Part shown: piece after piece, positions 33,053 through 42,638 of the stretch
How the letters are laid out: each line of letters begins with the position of its first letter
Numbering within the stretch: position 1 is the stretch's first letter
Source: Bacteroidales bacterium
GTDB taxonomy: Bacteria; Bacteroidota; Bacteroidia; Bacteroidales; UBA932
Length of the DNA stretch: 64,000 nucleotides
Assembly (NCBI GenBank): GCA_017482565.1
Contig: JAFUMO010000050.1
Span: 1-64,000, forward strand
Reading direction: 5' to 3'
The notes under the pieces: model-generated
What the model was told of the DNA's origin: nothing
What the model saw: the letters and a program-made list of their open reading frames with translations, nothing else
The model's database searches: none
Program-made: the position numbers and the translations under genes

Positions 33053-34438
33053 ATGAAAAGCTTTGCAACTCTCTTCATATCAATCTTCATCATACTATCC
33101 TGCCCAATTGGCTCAAGAGCGCAGGAAAAGGCGGTCAGATCCTTCTATATCATTGGGCTGCACAAGGAGATTGACAAATCTTCCGCAAGGATGTTCACGG
33201 ATGCACTCAAGCAGGCGCAGACAGAAGGGGCAGATTATTGCATCCTGGACCTGAACACCTACGGAGGGGCACTGGATGCGGCCGATTCAATCAGGACAGC
33301 CATAATGCACTCCCCCATACCGGTGGTTGCGTTCATCAACAATCAGGCAGCCTCTGCCGGAGCCCTAATTTCCATAGCATGCGATTCAATTTATATGAGG
33401 AACGGGAGTTCCATTGGGGCTGCAACAGTTGTAGACCAGAGCGGAGAGGTTCTTCCCGACAAATACCAGTCCTTCATGCGGGCCATGATGCGGGCCACAG
33501 CCGAGAGCCACGGGATAAGGCACATCATTTCCGGGAATGACACACTTGAGATATGGCGCAGGGACCCACTTATAGCGGAGAAGATGGTGAGCGCAGACAG
33601 CGTCCTGAGCTTTACCCCAAGCGAGGCAATAGCCAACGGGTACTGTGAAGGAAAAGCTGAGAACACCGCAGAGGTAATTGCACATATAAACAACTATAAA
33701 CAAATTGATTATACCATTACAGAGCACAAATCATCGCTGCTTGACAAGATTATATATTTCTTCCTCAGCCCTATAATCCAGGGGCTGTTGCTTATGCTCA
33801 TAATAGGAGGAATCTACTTTGAATTCCAGAGCCCCGGCATAGGTTTTCCGCTCGTTGCCGCAATAGTGGGTGTGGTGCTCTATTTTGTACCGCTCTACCT
33901 GGAAGGGTTCGTGCAGAACTGGGAGATAATCTTCTTCATCCTCGGCCTGGTACTGCTGGCCGTGGAGGTGTTTGTACTGCCGGGGTTCGGCATTGCGGGG
34001 ATATGCGGAATCGTACTGGTTGTAATTACATTGGCCTTTGCAATGATAGACAACGATATTGTATTCAATGCCGGTGACATCAACCTTATCCCTCTGGTGA
34101 AGCCTTTTGCCATTGTGCTTGTCTCCACAACCGCCATGCTCTTCCTCTCAATTTATCTGGCGGGCAAGCTTCTCCCTTCCAGGGCATTTTCCCATATTGC
34201 ATTGAAGACCAGCCTTTCGTCAGGAAGAGAAGGTTTTGTAGGGGTTGAAAAAGAGAGTCTTGCGGAGCTTGTGGGAAAGGATGCAGTTGTTGCCACAGAC
34301 CTGAAGCCTCAGGGGAGCGTGGAGATTGAGGGGAAAACCTGGCAGGCACAGCTCAATTACGGTTATGCCCACAAAGGTGAAATTGTTGAAATTTTCAGAC
34401 ATGAGGGGGGGCGCCTTTATTGCAAAAAAAAGATTTAA
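33053..34438 (+). CDS. NfeD-family membrane serine protease (ClpP class)
   Basis: A 461-residue membrane protein. A signal peptide (to about residue 24) leads to a ClpP-like periplasmic protease domain with DLNTYGGALDAADSIR and the nucleophile in NNQAASAGALIS (S101). Several transmembrane helices follow (about 230-370), then a C-terminal NfeD OB-fold (LVGKDAVVATDLKPQGSVEIEG). Long NfeD proteins act in membrane protein quality control, often with a neighbouring stomatin/SPFH gene, which is absent here. The gene stands alone upstream of carAB. Confidence 0.88.
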   Translation: MKSFATLFISIFIILSCPIGSRAQEKAVRSFYIIGLHKEIDKSSARMFTDALKQAQTEGADYCILDLNTYGGALDAADSIRTAIMHSPIPVVAFINNQAASAGALISIACDSIYMRNGSSIGAATVVDQSGEVLPDKYQSFMRAMMRATAESHGIRHIISGNDTLEIWRRDPLIAEKMVSADSVLSFTPSEAIANGYCEGKAENTAEVIAHINNYKQIDYTITEHKSSLLDKIIYFFLSPIIQGLLLMLIIGGIYFEFQSPGIGFPLVAAIVGVVLYFVPLYLEGFVQNWEIIFFILGLVLLAVEVFVLPGFGIAGICGIVLVVITLAFAMIDNDIVFNAGDINLIPLVKPFAIVLVSTTAMLFLSIYLAGKLLPSRAFSHIALKTSLSSGREGFVGVEKESLAELVGKDAVVATDLKPQGSVEIEGKTWQAQLNYGYAHKGEIVEIFRHEGGRLYCKKKI

Positions 34439-34450
34439 TGACTAATTTTG
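34419..34450 (+). promoter_or_regulatory. Promoter of carAB
   Basis: ATTG (34419-34422), a 20-base spacer and TAATTTTG (34443-34450): one mismatch to consensus. The -33 box lies inside the end of the NfeD gene. The predicted start is near 34457. Confidence 0.6.
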
Positions 34451-34484
34451 TCCGATTTTGTTAAACCCATACACACTTAAATAA

Positions 34485-35543
34485 ATGCAATCAGTTAAAA
34501 AAGCTAAGCTTGTATTGGAAAATGGCCTTGAATTCCAAGGTTTTTCCTTTGGTTTTGACCAGCCTGCATGTGGAGAGGTTGTCTTCAGTACCGCCATGGT
34601 AGGATATCCGGAGAGTCTTACAGACCCTTCTTATTCAGGACAGATACTATGCGTGACCTACCCTATCATCGGAAACTACGGTGTTCCGGCTGACGAGGTG
34701 GAGAACGGCATTTCTAAATATTTTGAGTCGGACAAGATCCAGGTAAAGGCGCTGGTGATTTCTGACTATTCTTTCAACTACAGCCACTGGAATGCTGCAA
34801 AGAGCCTGGACCAATGGTTGAAGGAGAACAAGATTCCAGGCATCTTCGGCATTGACACCAGGGAGCTTACCAAGGTCTTGAGGAACAACGGTTCAATGAT
34901 GGGCAAGATTGTGCAGGAGGATTGCAATGCTGAGCTTGCATGCGTGAACCCTAATGTGGTGAACCAGGTTGACCAGGTGAGCTGCAAGGAGGTGATCAGG
35001 TACAATGAGGGACGCGGCAAAAAGGTTGTCCTTCTTGATTGCGGTGTAAAGAACAGCATTCTCAGAACCCTCACACAGAAGGATGTTGAGGTTATAAGGG
35101 TTCCATGGAACCATAACTTCAATGAGATGGAGTATGACGGACTCATCATTTCAAACGGTCCGGGCAACCCTGATTTCTGCACTGAGGCAGTAGAGAACAT
35201 CAAAGCTGCTATGGGTAATGACAAGCCTGTCTTTGGAATCTGTATGGGTAACCAGCTGCTGGGCAAGGCTGCCGGTGCAAAGACAGAAAAGCTCAAGTTC
35301 GGGCACAGGACACAGAACCAGCCGGTAAGGAGAGTAGGTACAACAACCTGCTACATAACTACCCAGAACCACGGCTACGCACTTGACGCCGCTACACTTG
35401 GCGCCGACTGGGAACCTATGTTCGAGAACCTCAATGACGGTTCAAACGAGGGTATCAGGCACAAGAGCAAGCCTTTCTTCTCTATACAGTTCCAGCCTGA
35501 TGGTGTAGAGTTCCTATTTGATGAATTCATTAAAATGTTGTAA
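34485..35543 (+). CDS. carA: Carbamoyl-phosphate synthase small (glutaminase) subunit
   Basis: A 352-residue subunit that releases ammonia from glutamine for carbamoyl phosphate synthesis (pyrimidines and arginine). The N-terminal domain begins KLVLENGLEFQGFSFG. The class I amidotransferase domain shows SNGPGNPDFC, the nucleophile in FGICMGNQLLG and the late FFSIQFQPDG, with the histidine of the triad replaced in position by this Q-F-Q-P-D variant; family members usually have H-P-E there. That change is worth checking but may be my misreading of the register. carB follows four bases later. Confidence 0.9.
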   Translation: MQSVKKAKLVLENGLEFQGFSFGFDQPACGEVVFSTAMVGYPESLTDPSYSGQILCVTYPIIGNYGVPADEVENGISKYFESDKIQVKALVISDYSFNYSHWNAAKSLDQWLKENKIPGIFGIDTRELTKVLRNNGSMMGKIVQEDCNAELACVNPNVVNQVDQVSCKEVIRYNEGRGKKVVLLDCGVKNSILRTLTQKDVEVIRVPWNHNFNEMEYDGLIISNGPGNPDFCTEAVENIKAAMGNDKPVFGICMGNQLLGKAAGAKTEKLKFGHRTQNQPVRRVGTTTCYITTQNHGYALDAATLGADWEPMFENLNDGSNEGIRHKSKPFFSIQFQPDGVEFLFDEFIKML

Positions 35544-35547
35544 TATA

Positions 35548-38500
35548 ATGGAGAAAATTAGCAAAGTACTTCTTTTGGGTTCCGGAGCGCTTAAGATAGG
35601 CGAGGCCGGAGAGTTTGACTACTCGGGTTCGCAGGCCATCAAGGCCATGAAGGACGAGGGGATTGAGACAATCCTGATCAACCCTAATATTGCAACAGTA
35701 CAGACATCTGAAGGTGTTGCAGACAAGATATACTACCTCCCTGTAACTCCATATTTTGTGGAGCAGGTAATAAAGAAGGAGCAGCCTCAGGGCATCCTCC
35801 TCGCATTTGGCGGACAGACCGCACTCAACTGCGGTGTTGAGCTCTATAGGACCGGTATCCTAGAGAAATACAACCTTAAGGTTCTTGGCACCCCTGTACA
35901 GGCCATTATGGATACAGAGGACCGTGAGCTATTCAACAGGAAACTGGATGAAATTGATGTAAAGACAATCAAGAGCCACGCTGTAGAGAATCTTGAAGAT
36001 GCGGTGGCTGCAGCAAAAGAGCTGGGCTATCCTGTAATCATCCGTGCTGCATATGCACTCGGAGGTTTGGGTTCAGGCTTCTGCAACAATGAGGAGGAGC
36101 TTGTGAAACTTGCAGAAAAATCATTTACATTCTCGCCACAGGTTCTTGTAGAGAAATCATTGAAGGGCTGGAAGGAGATTGAGTTTGAGGTTGTAAGGGA
36201 CAAATATGACAACTGCATCACAGTCTGTAACATGGAGAACTTTGATCCTCTTGGAATCCACACCGGTGAGAGTATCGTTGTTGCCCCTTGCCAGACACTT
36301 ACAAACTCAGAGCTCCACAAGCTCAGGGAGATTGCAATAAGGATTGTAAGGCATATTGGCATTGTGGGTGAGTGTAACGTGCAGTATGCATTTGATACAG
36401 AGAGCGAGGACTACAGGGTAATTGAAATCAATGCCCGCTTGAGCCGCTCTTCTGCACTTGCTTCAAAGGCTACAGGTTATCCGCTGGCATTTGTGGCCGC
36501 AAAGATTGGTTTGGGTTACGGGTTGTTCGAGCTCAAGAACTCGGCTACAGGCACTACCCCAGCCTTCATGGAGCCTTCATGCGACTACATAGTATGCAAG
36601 ATGCCACGTTGGGACCTTTCAAAATTCCAGGGCGTAAGCCGTGAGATTGGTTCTTCAATGAAGAGTGTGGGTGAGATTATGTCTATAGGCCGTACCTTTG
36701 AGGAGGTTATCCAGAAAGGTATCCGTATGATAGGCCAGGGCGCACACGGTTTTGTGGCAAACAAGGAGATTGTGGTTAATGACATTGATAAAGCCCTCCG
36801 CCAGCCTACCGACAACCGTATCTTTGTAATTTCAAAGGCATTCAATGCAGGATATACAGTTGACCAGATCCACGAGCTCACAAAGATTGACAAGTGGTTC
36901 CTGGACAAGCTTTACAATATCATCATTACCGGCAAGGAGCTTATGGCCCTCAACAGCACTGATGAGCTCAGCTATGACCTCCTTAAGATTGCAAAACGCC
37001 AGGGTTTCTCTGACTTCCAGATTGCAAGGCTCGTACTTAAGGAGCTTACTGCACAGGATTCGGACAAGGGTCTGCTTGAAATAAGGAAATACAGAAAATC
37101 ATTGGGTATCCTCCCAGTTGTAAAACAGATTGACACACTTGCAGGAGAGTATCCTGCAAAGATCAACTATCTGTATCTTTCATACAGCGGAGACAAGCAC
37201 GACATTGAGTTTGCAGATGACAAGAAGTCAATCATCGTCCTCGGTTCCGGCGCATACAGGATAGGAAGCTCTGTTGAGTTTGACTGGTGTAGCGTAAACG
37301 CCCTCACAACCATCCAGAAATGCGGCTGGAGAGGTGTAATGATCAACTACAACCCTGAGACAGTATCTACAGACTACGATATGTGCGACAGGCTCTACTT
37401 TGATGAGCTTACATTTGAGCGCGTACTTGATATCCACGACCTTGAGAACCCTCACGGAATGGTGGTTTCTGTAGGCGGACAGATTCCTAACAACCTTGCA
37501 CTGAAACTTGACGCAAACGGCATAAATATTCTTGGTACACAGGCCAAGTTCATTGACAACGCTGAGGACAGGCACAAGTTCTCATCTATGCTGGACAGGC
37601 TTGAGATTGACCAGCCTAAATGGAAGGAACTCTCTACAATGTCTGATGTATATGAGTTTGTGGACAAGGTGGGCTTCCCTGTACTTGTAAGGCCTTCTTA
37701 TGTACTGTCGGGAGCTGCAATGAATGTATGTTCAAACAAGGTTGAGCTGGAGCAGTTCCTTAATCTTGCTGCCAATGTTTCCAAGAAGCATCCTGTAGTG
37801 GTTACTGAGTTCCTCCAGAATGCCAAGGAGATTGAGTTTGATGCAGTTGCCGACAAGGGTAATGTAATTGCATACGCAATTTCCGAGCATATTGAGTTTG
37901 CCGGCGTACACTCTGGTGACGCCACAATCCAGTTCCCTCCACAGAAACTGTATGTTGAGACTGCCCGCAGGATCAAGAAGATCTCACGCAAGATTGCAGA
38001 GGCCCTCCAGATTACAGGTCCGTTCAATATCCAGTTCCTTGCAAAGGAGAACGACATTAAGGTAATTGAGTGTAACCTTAGGGCTTCACGAAGCTTCCCG
38101 TTCGTATCCAAAGTGCTTAAGATCAATCTTATTGAGCTTGCAACCAAGGCTATGATAGGCGAGCCTTACGAGGTTCCCCACAAGAGTGCGTTTGACCTGG
38201 ATTATGTAGGCATCAAGGCTTCGCAGTTCTCATTTGCACGTCTGTTGAAGGCAGACCCTGTACTTGGTGTTGACATGGCATCTACCGGTGAGGTTGGCTG
38301 CCTGGGTGATGATACAAATGAGGCTATCCTCAAGTCAATGCTTTCTGTAGGCTACAGGGTTCCACAGAAGAACATCCTCCTTTCAACTGGAGACGCCAAG
38401 AACAAGGCAGACCTGCTTGCCGCAGCCAAGATGCTTGCAGATAAAGGCTACAGCCTGTTTGCAACCGGAGGTTCATGGAAATATCTTGTTGAGAACAATA

Positions 38501-38772
38501 TCCCTGCAACAAGGGTTTACTGGCCTACTGAGCCTTCTATGGAGCCTCAGGCAATGGATATGCTTACCAACAAGCAGATTGACATGGTTGTGAACATCCC
38601 TAAGAACCTTACTCAGGAAGAGCTTGAGAACGGTTACAAGGTAAGGCGTGCGGCAGTAGACTTCAACATTCCGCTCATTACCAATGCCCGCCTTGCAAGC
38701 GCATTCATCAACGCATTCTGCAATGTTCCGTTGGAGAGCATCCAGATCAAGAGCTGGGATGAGTATAAATAA
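35548..38772 (+). CDS. carB: Carbamoyl-phosphate synthase large subunit
   Basis: A 1074-residue synthetase with two homologous ATP-grasp halves. The first starts VLLLGSGALKIGEAGEFDYSG and the second IIVLGSGAYRIGSSVEFDWC. Each is followed by its own grasp region (VIIRAAYALGGLGSGFC and VLVRPSYVLSGAAMNVC). The C-terminal MGS-like allosteric domain begins near ILLSTGDAKNKADLLAAAK. The start is ATG 35548, four bases after carA; the upstream in-frame ATG lies inside carA. The first half makes carboxyphosphate and the second phosphorylates carbamate. Confidence 0.95.
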   Translation: MEKISKVLLLGSGALKIGEAGEFDYSGSQAIKAMKDEGIETILINPNIATVQTSEGVADKIYYLPVTPYFVEQVIKKEQPQGILLAFGGQTALNCGVELYRTGILEKYNLKVLGTPVQAIMDTEDRELFNRKLDEIDVKTIKSHAVENLEDAVAAAKELGYPVIIRAAYALGGLGSGFCNNEEELVKLAEKSFTFSPQVLVEKSLKGWKEIEFEVVRDKYDNCITVCNMENFDPLGIHTGESIVVAPCQTLTNSELHKLREIAIRIVRHIGIVGECNVQYAFDTESEDYRVIEINARLSRSSALASKATGYPLAFVAAKIGLGYGLFELKNSATGTTPAFMEPSCDYIVCKMPRWDLSKFQGVSREIGSSMKSVGEIMSIGRTFEEVIQKGIRMIGQGAHGFVANKEIVVNDIDKALRQPTDNRIFVISKAFNAGYTVDQIHELTKIDKWFLDKLYNIIITGKELMALNSTDELSYDLLKIAKRQGFSDFQIARLVLKELTAQDSDKGLLEIRKYRKSLGILPVVKQIDTLAGEYPAKINYLYLSYSGDKHDIEFADDKKSIIVLGSGAYRIGSSVEFDWCSVNALTTIQKCGWRGVMINYNPETVSTDYDMCDRLYFDELTFERVLDIHDLENPHGMVVSVGGQIPNNLALKLDANGINILGTQAKFIDNAEDRHKFSSMLDRLEIDQPKWKELSTMSDVYEFVDKVGFPVLVRPSYVLSGAAMNVCSNKVELEQFLNLAANVSKKHPVVVTEFLQNAKEIEFDAVADKGNVIAYAISEHIEFAGVHSGDATIQFPPQKLYVETARRIKKISRKIAEALQITGPFNIQFLAKENDIKVIECNLRASRSFPFVSKVLKINLIELATKAMIGEPYEVPHKSAFDLDYVGIKASQFSFARLLKADPVLGVDMASTGEVGCLGDDTNEAILKSMLSVGYRVPQKNILLSTGDAKNKADLLAAAKMLADKGYSLFATGGSWKYLVENNIPATRVYWPTEPSMEPQAMDMLTNKQIDMVVNIPKNLTQEELENGYKVRRAAVDFNIPLITNARLASAFINAFCNVPLESIQIKSWDEYK

Positions 38773-38791
38773 GAATTATTGAAAAAAGAAT

Positions 38792-38834
38792 AAGACTCGG
38801 GAATAAACACTTTATGCCCGGGTCTTTGTTTTTA
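38792..38834 (+). terminator. Terminator of carAB
   Basis: AAGACTCGGG pairs with CCCGGGTCTT (one G-U pair), then a T-rich run. Confidence 0.85.
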
Positions 38835-38844
38835 TTTACAGGAT

Positions 38845-39819
38845 ATGATTGACATTTTATTACTGATTATAGGACTTGCACTCATACTCGTTGGTGCAAA
38901 CTATCTTGTGGATGGCGCCAGCGCCATTGCAAAAAAAGCCGGCCTTTCCGATTTCATAATTGGAATGACAATTGTTGGAATAGGCACCTCCACCCCTGAA
39001 ATGGTGGTAAGCTTCGCCTCAGCCATAAAGGGGAATGCAGACATAGCAGTAGGAAACGTAGTGGGCTCAAACATCTTCAATGCCCTTATGATCCTGGGCC
39101 TTACCGCCCTATTCTACCCTATCAGGCTCACATCAAACAATGTAAAGAAAGACATCCCGTTTGCCCTGCTGGCAGCATTTGTCCTCTGCACAATGGGGTG
39201 CTCAACCTGGCTCGACGGCACACAGGTGAACACCATATCCAGAGTGAACGGAGTGCTCCTTCTCTGCCTGTTCGGGGTATTCATGGCCTACACCATATAT
39301 TCCAGCAGCTCACAAGGTGGAAACGATCCCCTTCCCGACAATCTGTCGGGAGGAAAAAAGATGCCTCCTGTATGGCTCTCACTGATAATGATCCTGGGAG
39401 GCCTGTGCGGACTTGTATTTGGAGGGGACATGTTTGTAAACTCCGCATCTGCAGTTGCCCGCAGCCTGGGCATCTCTGACGCCGTAATTGCCGTAACCAT
39501 TGTTGCCGGCGGCACCTCAATGCCCGAGCTGGCATCCTGTCTTGTGGCAGCCTACAAGAAAAATACCGACCAGGCCCTTGGAAATGTCATAGGCTCAAAC
39601 ATCTGCAACATCTTCCTCATCCTGGGGGGCAGCGCCACCATCCACCCGCTTGTAATGAGCGGCACCAAACCGGTTGACCTCATTGCCCTGATGATTTCAT
39701 CCGTACTCATCTTCATGTTTGCCTTCACCTTCAAGAAGAAACAGATAGACCGTATAGAAGGCGCCCTGCTGGTAGCCCTCTACGTAGCATTTGTTGTGTG
39801 GACAATAAAGGGGTTGTAA
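38845..39819 (+). CDS. Sodium/calcium exchanger family antiporter (YrbG-like)
   Basis: A 324-residue inner-membrane antiporter with about ten helices in two inverted halves. The ion-binding alpha repeats are GIGTSTPEMVVSFASA and AGGTSMPELASCLVAA, each with the acidic residue of the family. The first half ends in a hydrophilic loop (SSSSQGGNDPLPDNLSGGKK) that looks inserted; its DNA carries a TTCCCGACA...TGTCGGGA pair. The exchanged ions are Na+ or H+ against Ca2+ by family. Confidence 0.88.
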   Translation: MIDILLLIIGLALILVGANYLVDGASAIAKKAGLSDFIIGMTIVGIGTSTPEMVVSFASAIKGNADIAVGNVVGSNIFNALMILGLTALFYPIRLTSNNVKKDIPFALLAAFVLCTMGCSTWLDGTQVNTISRVNGVLLLCLFGVFMAYTIYSSSSQGGNDPLPDNLSGGKKMPPVWLSLIMILGGLCGLVFGGDMFVNSASAVARSLGISDAVIAVTIVAGGTSMPELASCLVAAYKKNTDQALGNVIGSNICNIFLILGGSATIHPLVMSGTKPVDLIALMISSVLIFMFAFTFKKKQIDRIEGALLVALYVAFVVWTIKGL

Positions 39820-39856
39820 GGTTGCTATAGCATTAGAATCCCAACCGAATCACTTT

Positions 39857-39893
39857 AATCGCCCTCTCAGGTATCTGGGAAGGCGATTTTGTT
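39857..39893 (+). terminator. Terminator of the antiporter gene
   Basis: AATCGCC (39857-39863) pairs with GGCGATT (39882-39888), followed by TTGTTTT. Confidence 0.7.
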
Positions 39894-39965
39894 TTACTTG
39901 TTAAACATTTGTTAAACCAGATTACCTGGTTTCCGTCACAACTTTTTATCAAAAATTTTTATGGT

Positions 39966-40550
39966 CTAAAAACTAGTAATTCCTATCCTGGAAACATGGT
40001 TAGCATATTTATTTCCTATCATATCCATAATCTCTTTACGCAATATGAATTTTGGATTACAGAGAAATAATGAATTTTCTTGTTCTATAAAAGTGTAGTT
40101 AAGATTTAAGCCAATCCAATAATCCTTGTCTTCAAAATTAAACGGAAATGGAGGGATTAATAAAAAATCTCCAACTTTATCTTTGTCTAAATTCTCAATA
40201 GAGTCTTTTTCTATTAAAGCGCCTAACATAAATTTGTTAGTTCTCTTTTTATCTTGGGAATAATCACACGCTGCACTGAATTCTAATGCAATAATGACAG
40301 AAGACTTTTTATCGTTCCTTTTTAAACCCGGAAATGTTCTCGCAAACCAATCGTCATAAGAAAGCTTAACTATATTGTTAAAAACATTATCGAATTGTTC
40401 TGCCTGAATTTCACAAACTGCGCCTCTCTCTGTTTTTAGTCTCTCTTCCATTTTATATTCATCTACGTGGAATATTGTATTTAACCTGGCAGGAGAGAAC
40501 ATCGGAGGAAATACTATCTCTGAATGTTTTTTCGTTTTAAGTGGCTGCAA
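39966..40550 (-). CDS. Hypothetical protein beside a decayed helicase
   Basis: I do not recognise this 194-residue protein. It has no signal peptide or membrane helix. It has a mixed charged N-terminal part and aromatic-rich strands in the middle (VGDFLLIPPFPFNFEDKDYWIGLNLNY in parts). The annotated start is a TTG. Upstream on the same strand, in another frame, lies a broken helicase end, so this ORF may once have been longer or be joined by deletion. A shorter start at MFSPARLNTIFHVDEY is possible. AT content is higher than in the flanking genes. Confidence 0.45.
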   Translation of the reverse strand: MQPLKTKKHSEIVFPPMFSPARLNTIFHVDEYKMEERLKTERGAVCEIQAEQFDNVFNNIVKLSYDDWFARTFPGLKRNDKKSSVIIALEFSAACDYSQDKKRTNKFMLGALIEKDSIENLDKDKVGDFLLIPPFPFNFEDKDYWIGLNLNYTFIEQENSLFLCNPKFILRKEIMDMIGNKYANHVSRIGITSF

Positions 40551-40559
40551 GTATTCTTT

Positions 40560-40905
40560 CCAATAGCACGACTCAAAGCTACATAGGTCTGTCCATAGGT
40601 AAGTGCTCCTTTGCCAAAATTGATGGCAACCTTGTCAAAAGTCAAAGACTGGCTTTTGTGGATTGTAATTGCTCATGCAAGTCGTAATGGATATTGAGTC
40701 ATTTTGCCAATGACTTTCTTCTCAACCACCTTTGCAGCTTCATTGTATTGGTACTCAAATGCTTCCCATACTTCCATCTCCACCTCACACTCTACGCCAT
40801 TTTCCAATCTAACCTTTATTATATCCTCTGAAAGTTCTGATACTACGCCAATAGTACCATTGACACAGCCATTTTTCTTGATATTTCGGATGAATATAAC
40901 CAGAC
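40560..40905 (-). pseudogene. C-terminal remnant of a PIF1/RecD-like helicase with nonsense codon
   Basis: Translating the minus strand gives VIFIRNIKKNGCVNGTIGVV, a long middle segment, then QYPLRLA, stop, AITIHKSQSLTFDKVAINFG and QTYVALSRAIG. These are the last conserved motifs of superfamily 1 helicases (RLAWAITIHKSQG and GQTYVALSR). The stop is a TGA exactly where the family has the tryptophan TGG. The N-terminal ATPase half is missing, and the frame is lost at the C-terminal end. The gene is dead. Confidence 0.75.
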
Positions 40906-41050
40906 ATACATATACAGTTTTGATTATTTACCCTTCGACATCTACTGCCACTTTATACCATTGAACCATACAAAGCGAAGTCCCAATCACTTACAGGGCT
41001 TCGTTTGACTCTATATGAATTGCTTCAAATATTCTGCCAGAAAGACAGTT
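40906..41050. other. Short AT-rich gap with no gene
   Basis: Together with the pseudogene this makes a 500-base stretch without an intact gene. It probably marks the edge of the deletion that removed the helicase N-terminal half. No promoter or terminator was convincing. Confidence 0.4.
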
Positions 41051-42349
41051 TTAGGACTTTCTTAGAAATCCCTCCACAGCATAAAGTCCGATGTTTTCCA
41101 TCCAACCCTGATCAATATAGTTCTTCATTGAGACCCTTAGACCTTTCAGAGAAGGATTCTTGTCAATATATGTTTTTAGAGACTTTGAGCGAACACTTTC
41201 CTCAGACTTCACTTCTATAGGGATAACCCTGTTCTCAGTCTGAACTGCAAAATCAATTTCAATCTCTGTATCATTACCAGAGAAATAGTATGTAGGCAAC
41301 TGGATCCTTGCTAATTGCTCATTCACATAACATTCCGTAAACGCTCCTTTGAACTCTGTGAAACAATTATCGCCAACCAGCATCTGGGAGGCAGGCACAT
41401 CTGTCATTGCACCAAGAAGTCCAACGTCAAGCGGGAATATCTTGAATACATCAAAGTCTTCGTAAAATTTAAGCGGCATCTCAACCTTTGAGACACGATG
41501 TATCTTATATATGAGTCCGGCATCCTTTAGCCAAGTGATAGCTACCTCGAAATCTTTTGCACGACTACCCTTGCGAACTGCTCCATAAATGAATTTCTTA
41601 TTCTCTTTTGCGAGATGCGATGGAAGAGAGTCCCAGACCTGTTCTATACGTGGCACCTCTTTCTTCGGAGCGTGCTTTGAAAAGTCTCTGCGATATCCAG
41701 CCAAGATCTCCTTTTGAATTCTACGAACTGCCTGCAATCCTTCTCCCTCGACATAAGCTTTAACCGCTTCTGGCATACCACCCACATAATAGTATTGTCG
41801 AAGAAGATCGATATATTTGTCACTGAGAGTATTTACTATGTTCCAATCACAGTTCAACAACAATTCAACCAACTGTTTATTGCCTGTCGCAGTCAGAAAC
41901 TCGTGAAATGACATTGGAAACATCGGCAAAATTTCCACCATTCCTACAGGGAATGATTGGTTCTGGTGAATTGATATTCCAAGGAGTGAACCAGCCACAA
42001 CCACATCATATTCCGGAGCGTCTTCCTTAAAATACTTCAAACATCCGAGCGCAGCAGCACTTTCCTGAATCTCATCAATAATTATCAAGGTCTTTCCCGG
42101 CTTAATATCCTCGTTGGTATGAGCGGAAAGCGTACGAATAATGCGACTTATATCACTATCCGGTTCGAAGATGGCCCTGGCAACTGCATCCTTGTCAAGA
42201 TTGACATATGAGTAATTATCATACTGTTTCTCGCCAAACTTCTTAATTATATGAGTCTTGCCAACCTGCCTAGCTCCATCTACAACGAGGGGCTTATGAT
42301 TTCTACGACTCTTCCACTCAATAAGTTGCAAGTATATCTCTCTTTTCAT
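41051..42349 (-). CDS. AAA-type ATPase with DUF4143 domain
   Basis: A 432-residue P-loop protein of the AAA_14/DUF4143 type. The Walker A is VDGARQVGKTHIIKKFG and the Walker B is TLIIIDEIQESAAALGCL. The C-terminal nuclease-like DUF4143 part contains FTECYVNEQLA and IDFAVQTENRVIPIEVKSEE (a PD-(D/E)xK-like E-x-K). Such genes are frequent in gut Bacteroidales accessory regions, often in many copies, and their role is not known. It is isolated in an AT-rich patch beside a dead helicase, so transfer is likely. Confidence 0.85.
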   Translation of the reverse strand: MKREIYLQLIEWKSRRNHKPLVVDGARQVGKTHIIKKFGEKQYDNYSYVNLDKDAVARAIFEPDSDISRIIRTLSAHTNEDIKPGKTLIIIDEIQESAAALGCLKYFKEDAPEYDVVVAGSLLGISIHQNQSFPVGMVEILPMFPMSFHEFLTATGNKQLVELLLNCDWNIVNTLSDKYIDLLRQYYYVGGMPEAVKAYVEGEGLQAVRRIQKEILAGYRRDFSKHAPKKEVPRIEQVWDSLPSHLAKENKKFIYGAVRKGSRAKDFEVAITWLKDAGLIYKIHRVSKVEMPLKFYEDFDVFKIFPLDVGLLGAMTDVPASQMLVGDNCFTEFKGAFTECYVNEQLARIQLPTYYFSGNDTEIEIDFAVQTENRVIPIEVKSEESVRSKSLKTYIDKNPSLKGLRVSMKNYIDQGWMENIGLYAVEGFLRKS

Positions 42350-42578
42350 ATCACAAATATTCTGACGTTAAACAACGTATTTTACACATAAATTACGACG
42401 TTCAATCAGATTAATTCAACAAAAATTCTAACGAATAAGCGATACAAATTTACATTTTTTCTGACGAATACAAAGAGATTTTTGACAAATTATGTCTATC
42501 TACATGATATTAATGACATAATTATGCAATAAAGTAATTGGTAATTTTACAAGTATTTAAAATAGATGATAAGATAAT
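42350..42578. other. AT-rich intergenic region before the marR-hdr operon
   Basis: No coding sequence is supported here. The stretch separates the ATPase gene (minus strand) from the promoter of the marR-hdr operon (plus strand). It is very AT-rich and contains several ACG/CGT-flanked short repeats (for example TGACG and GACGAA) but no clear structure. Confidence 0.4.
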
Positions 42579-42609
42579 TTTGCAAAACTCAGACAAATGC
42601 ATATATTTG
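42579..42609 (+). promoter_or_regulatory. Promoter of the marR-hdr operon
   Basis: TTTG (42579-42582), a 19-base spacer and TATATTTG (42602-42609): an exact consensus match. The predicted start is near 42616, about 23 bases before marR. Confidence 0.78.
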
Positions 42610-42638
42610 CAGATTAGTAAACCATTTTACTATCAAAT

